Part shown: positions 5,730-6,985 of the stretch, piece by piece
Position numbering within the stretch: position 1 is the first letter of the stretch
Layout of the letters: every line of letters begins with the position of its first letter
Origin: Actinomycetota bacterium
Lineage (GTDB): Bacteria; Actinomycetota; Geothermincolia; Geothermincolales; RBG-13-55-18
NCBI GenBank assembly: GCA_028275245.1
Contig: JAPWVA010000059.1
Coordinates: forward strand, 1 to 6,985
Length of the DNA: 6,985 nucleotides
Reading direction: 5' to 3'
Notes under the pieces: model-generated
What the model was told of the DNA's origin: nothing
The model's database searches: none
What the model saw: the letters and a program-made list of their open reading frames with translations, nothing else
Program-made: the position numbers and the translations under genes

Positions 5730-6737
5730 TTACCCGGAGGGCCCCGCCAGGAAAGCTTTAAGGAAAAGTCCCAGCCTCGCCAGGGCGATGGCGGTGGAGA
5801 ACCCGAGCCTGGCCAGGGACAATAGGAGTGCCGGGTGGACGAGCAGGTCCCTCAAGGCCGAGGGGGAAGGCCCACCCAGGGCTACCATGGACAGCCAGCC
5901 CTCAAGCCGGGGGTCGTCCAGGTCAAAGGGGTCGCTCACCGCCCGGACCGAGAGGAAGGGCACCCCGGACTCCAGGAGCAGCCTCCCCACAGGATAATCC
6001 TCCATAGCCACGGCGCAGGCGCCCGTGTTCCTCCCCAGCAAGAGGCGTCGCTGGTGGGTAAGCACCGGTTCCCCCACGGTGACCAAGGTGCCCGTGCGGT
6101 GTGCCAGGCCGGTACTCAGGCAGGCAAGCCTGGCCCTTTGGGCCAGACGGGAATCGGTCTCAAGGGCGGGCAGGACCTCGGTGGAAAGGCCTTGGGTCCC
6201 TGGAGACTCCTCTAAGGGCTCCCCGCCCCGGGGACCGGTCCAGGGAGAAGGAGTGGCAGTGAGAGCGTCGCCTCGGGGAGGAAATGACCCGGAAGGGGAT
6301 GGGGTGGGTAGGAGACCCGATGAGATCATCAGCTCTCCCGTCCCGAGGGCGGGGTCCAGGGCCCCACAGACGCCGGCCATCAACGCCTCATCGGGGCGGA
6401 GGTGCCGGAGGATGGCGGCAGTGGAGCGGGCTGCAGCGCCGGGGCCCACGCCGCACAGGTGTAGGAGCACGTGGTCGGCCGGATGGACAGATAGAGATCT
6501 CCTCGCCCTCTCCTTTCCGTGCCGGTGGGAGCGGGGGATGAGGGCCACCAGGCCTTCATTGGTGCCCTTTGCACGGAAATAGGGAAACAAGCACAGCGCC
6601 TCCAGCCGGGTGGGGATGATGAGCAGCACCAGCCTGCGACGCCCTTCCCCCGGGGTCTGGTTCCGGGAGGTGGAAGCGGCCTCTGACATTAAGGGAGGCG
6701 TTGCAGGTCCAGGGCTTGCATCGAGGAAACTCACCAT
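5730..6737 (-). CDS. Nucleoside phosphorylase/nucleosidase superfamily protein (HpnG- or MTAN-like)
   Basis: This protein of up to 335 residues should cleave or phosphorolyse an N-glycosidic bond. The PNP/MTAN fold is recognisable from VLLHLCGVGPGAAA (90-103), the AGVCGALDPALGTGELM core (121-137), TGTLVTVGEPV (215-225), AVAMEDYPVG (242-251), in which Glu246 matches the substrate-ribose Glu, and SVRAVSDPFD (263-272), in which Asp269 matches the catalytic Asp. Residues about 143-190 are a Pro/Gly/Ser-rich insertion. The Leu/Ala-rich C-terminal helices (294-331) recall hopanoid-associated phosphorylase HpnG, but futalosine or MTA/SAH nucleosidases remain possible. No hopanoid or menaquinone gene is visible nearby. 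The start is uncertain: homology begins near residue 34, neither the ATG at 6737 nor Met17 (6689) has a clear ribosome binding site, and a GTG at codon 37 sits about 10 nt after a GGGGGAAGGG run. It is divergent from the response regulator gene. Confidence 0.84.
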   Translation of the reverse strand: MVSFLDASPGPATPPLMSEAASTSRNQTPGEGRRRLVLLIIPTRLEALCLFPYFRAKGTNEGLVALIPRSHRHGKERARRSLSVHPADHVLLHLCGVGPGAAARSTAAILRHLRPDEALMAGVCGALDPALGTGELMISSGLLPTPSPSGSFPPRGDALTATPSPWTGPRGGEPLEESPGTQGLSTEVLPALETDSRLAQRARLACLSTGLAHRTGTLVTVGEPVLTHQRRLLLGRNTGACAVAMEDYPVGRLLLESGVPFLSVRAVSDPFDLDDPRLEGWLSMVALGGPSPSALRDLLVHPALLLSLARLGFSTAIALARLGLFLKAFLAGPSG

Positions 6738-6767
6738 GGCCTATACCGCTGGCCGAGGGAGAACGGG

Positions 6768-6826
6768 ATTTTTCAATATCCACTTGGATGGATGTTATCA
6801 TATACGAGCGCCAATCATAACTTATA
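6768..6826. promoter_or_regulatory. AT-rich divergent promoter region
   Basis: This is the most AT-rich stretch of the window and lies between two divergent genes. It contains several minus-10-like hexamers (TATCAT 6796-6801 on the plus strand, TATGAT on the minus strand). I find no well-spaced pair with a good minus-35, so exact promoters are not assigned. Confidence 0.4.
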
Positions 6827-6851
6827 CCAGCGCTGGTCATGTACGAGCGCT
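6799..6851. promoter_or_regulatory. Candidate regulator binding sites: direct repeats around a palindrome
   Basis: CATATACGAGCGCC (6799-6812) and CATGTACGAGCGCT (6838-6851) match at 12 of 14 positions with a 39-bp offset. They flank the perfect 12-bp palindrome ACCAGCGCTGGT (6826-6837). A third GAGCGC lies at 6875-6880. Position in a divergent intergenic region suggests operators. Confidence 0.5.
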
Positions 6852-6945
6852 CCAAGAGGTAAGGCGGACGCTGGGAGCGCCCGCGGGGAGCTGGTGGAAA
6901 GGGCTTCGCGGGACCTCAACTTCCGGGCGAAACCGGGCTGGCGAA

Positions 6946-6956
6946 AAGGGGGGAGG
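6946..6956 (+). promoter_or_regulatory. Ribosome binding site of the response regulator gene
   Basis: AAGGGGGGAGG abuts the ATG at 6957. The AAGGGG part leaves a 5-nt spacer. Confidence 0.65.
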
Positions 6957-6985
6957 ATGAAGGAGAAGATCCTCATCGTGGACGA
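6957..6985 (+). CDS. Response regulator, N-terminal fragment (cut by window end)
   Basis: Only nine full codons are visible: MKEKILIVD, then GA, which allows Asp or Glu. This is the classic first beta strand of a CheY-like receiver domain, where ILIVDD ends in the acidic pair that binds magnesium near the phosphorylated Asp. The start is well supported by AAGGGGGGAGG immediately upstream of the ATG. The output domain and a partner histidine kinase lie outside the window. The gene is divergent from the phosphorylase gene, with the repeat/palindrome cluster in between. The call rests on a short motif, so it is likely but not certain. Confidence 0.75.

Noticed and set aside
5722..5737. CCGGG/CCCGG hairpin as a terminator for the phosphorylase gene
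   Set aside because: It overlaps the stop codon, the stem is only 5 bp, and no T tract follows on the minus strand.
5472..5825. Plus-strand open frame of 117 codons
   Set aside because: It overlaps the phosphorylase 3' end antisense, is low-complexity (Gly, Lys, Arg, Pro) and lacks a ribosome binding site.

Overview
The window is GC-rich throughout and looks like a bacterial chromosome fragment. Nothing in it identifies the host firmly. A deep-branching, possibly anaerobic or metabolically flexible actinobacterium is a reasonable inference from four things: the high GC content, a split MFE-2-type dehydrogenase/hydratase pair, a cysteine-dense ferredoxin-like protein and a lipoprotein. A phylogeny would be needed to settle it.

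Layout. (1) Bases 1-1691, plus strand: the 3' part of a short-chain dehydrogenase closely resembling the dehydrogenase domain of peroxisomal multifunctional enzyme 2 (17-beta-HSD type 4), followed 62 nt later by a full MaoC-type hydratase resembling the hydratase-2 domain of the same enzyme. A strong hairpin terminator (1706-1733) closes this operon. (2) 1692-2104: a convergent gap containing a diverged 72-bp direct repeat. (3) 2105-3103, minus strand: a protein with a winged-helix-like N-terminus and 18 cysteines, including two classic 4Fe-4S motifs. (4) 3392-4000, minus: a lipoprotein with a His/Glu-rich tail. (5) 4001-4694: about 700 nt without a gene, with several two-copy repeats and palindromes. 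(6) 4695-5210, minus: a four-helix membrane protein, preceded by a good sigma-70-like promoter whose start site falls in a 19-bp tandem repeat. (7) 5211-5729: a gap with that promoter and another short repeat pair. (8) 5730-6737, minus: a nucleoside phosphorylase/nucleosidase superfamily protein. (9) 6738-6956: an AT-richer divergent intergenic region with repeated GAGCGC sites around a 12-bp palindrome. It leads into (10), the first codons of a probable response regulator at 6957, cut by the window end.

How the genes fit together. The dehydrogenase and hydratase should catalyse consecutive steps of (R)-specific beta-oxidation of fatty-acyl, branched-chain or sterol side-chain CoA esters. The minus-strand genes are separated by gaps of about 290-700 nt and look like individually transcribed units rather than an operon. 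No complete new system is evident. The most unusual signals are the cysteine-rich HTH/Fe-S protein, the repeat-bearing promoter at 5289-5358, the symmetric site cluster at 6799-6880, and the recurrence of short two-copy tandem duplications in nearly every non-coding gap.
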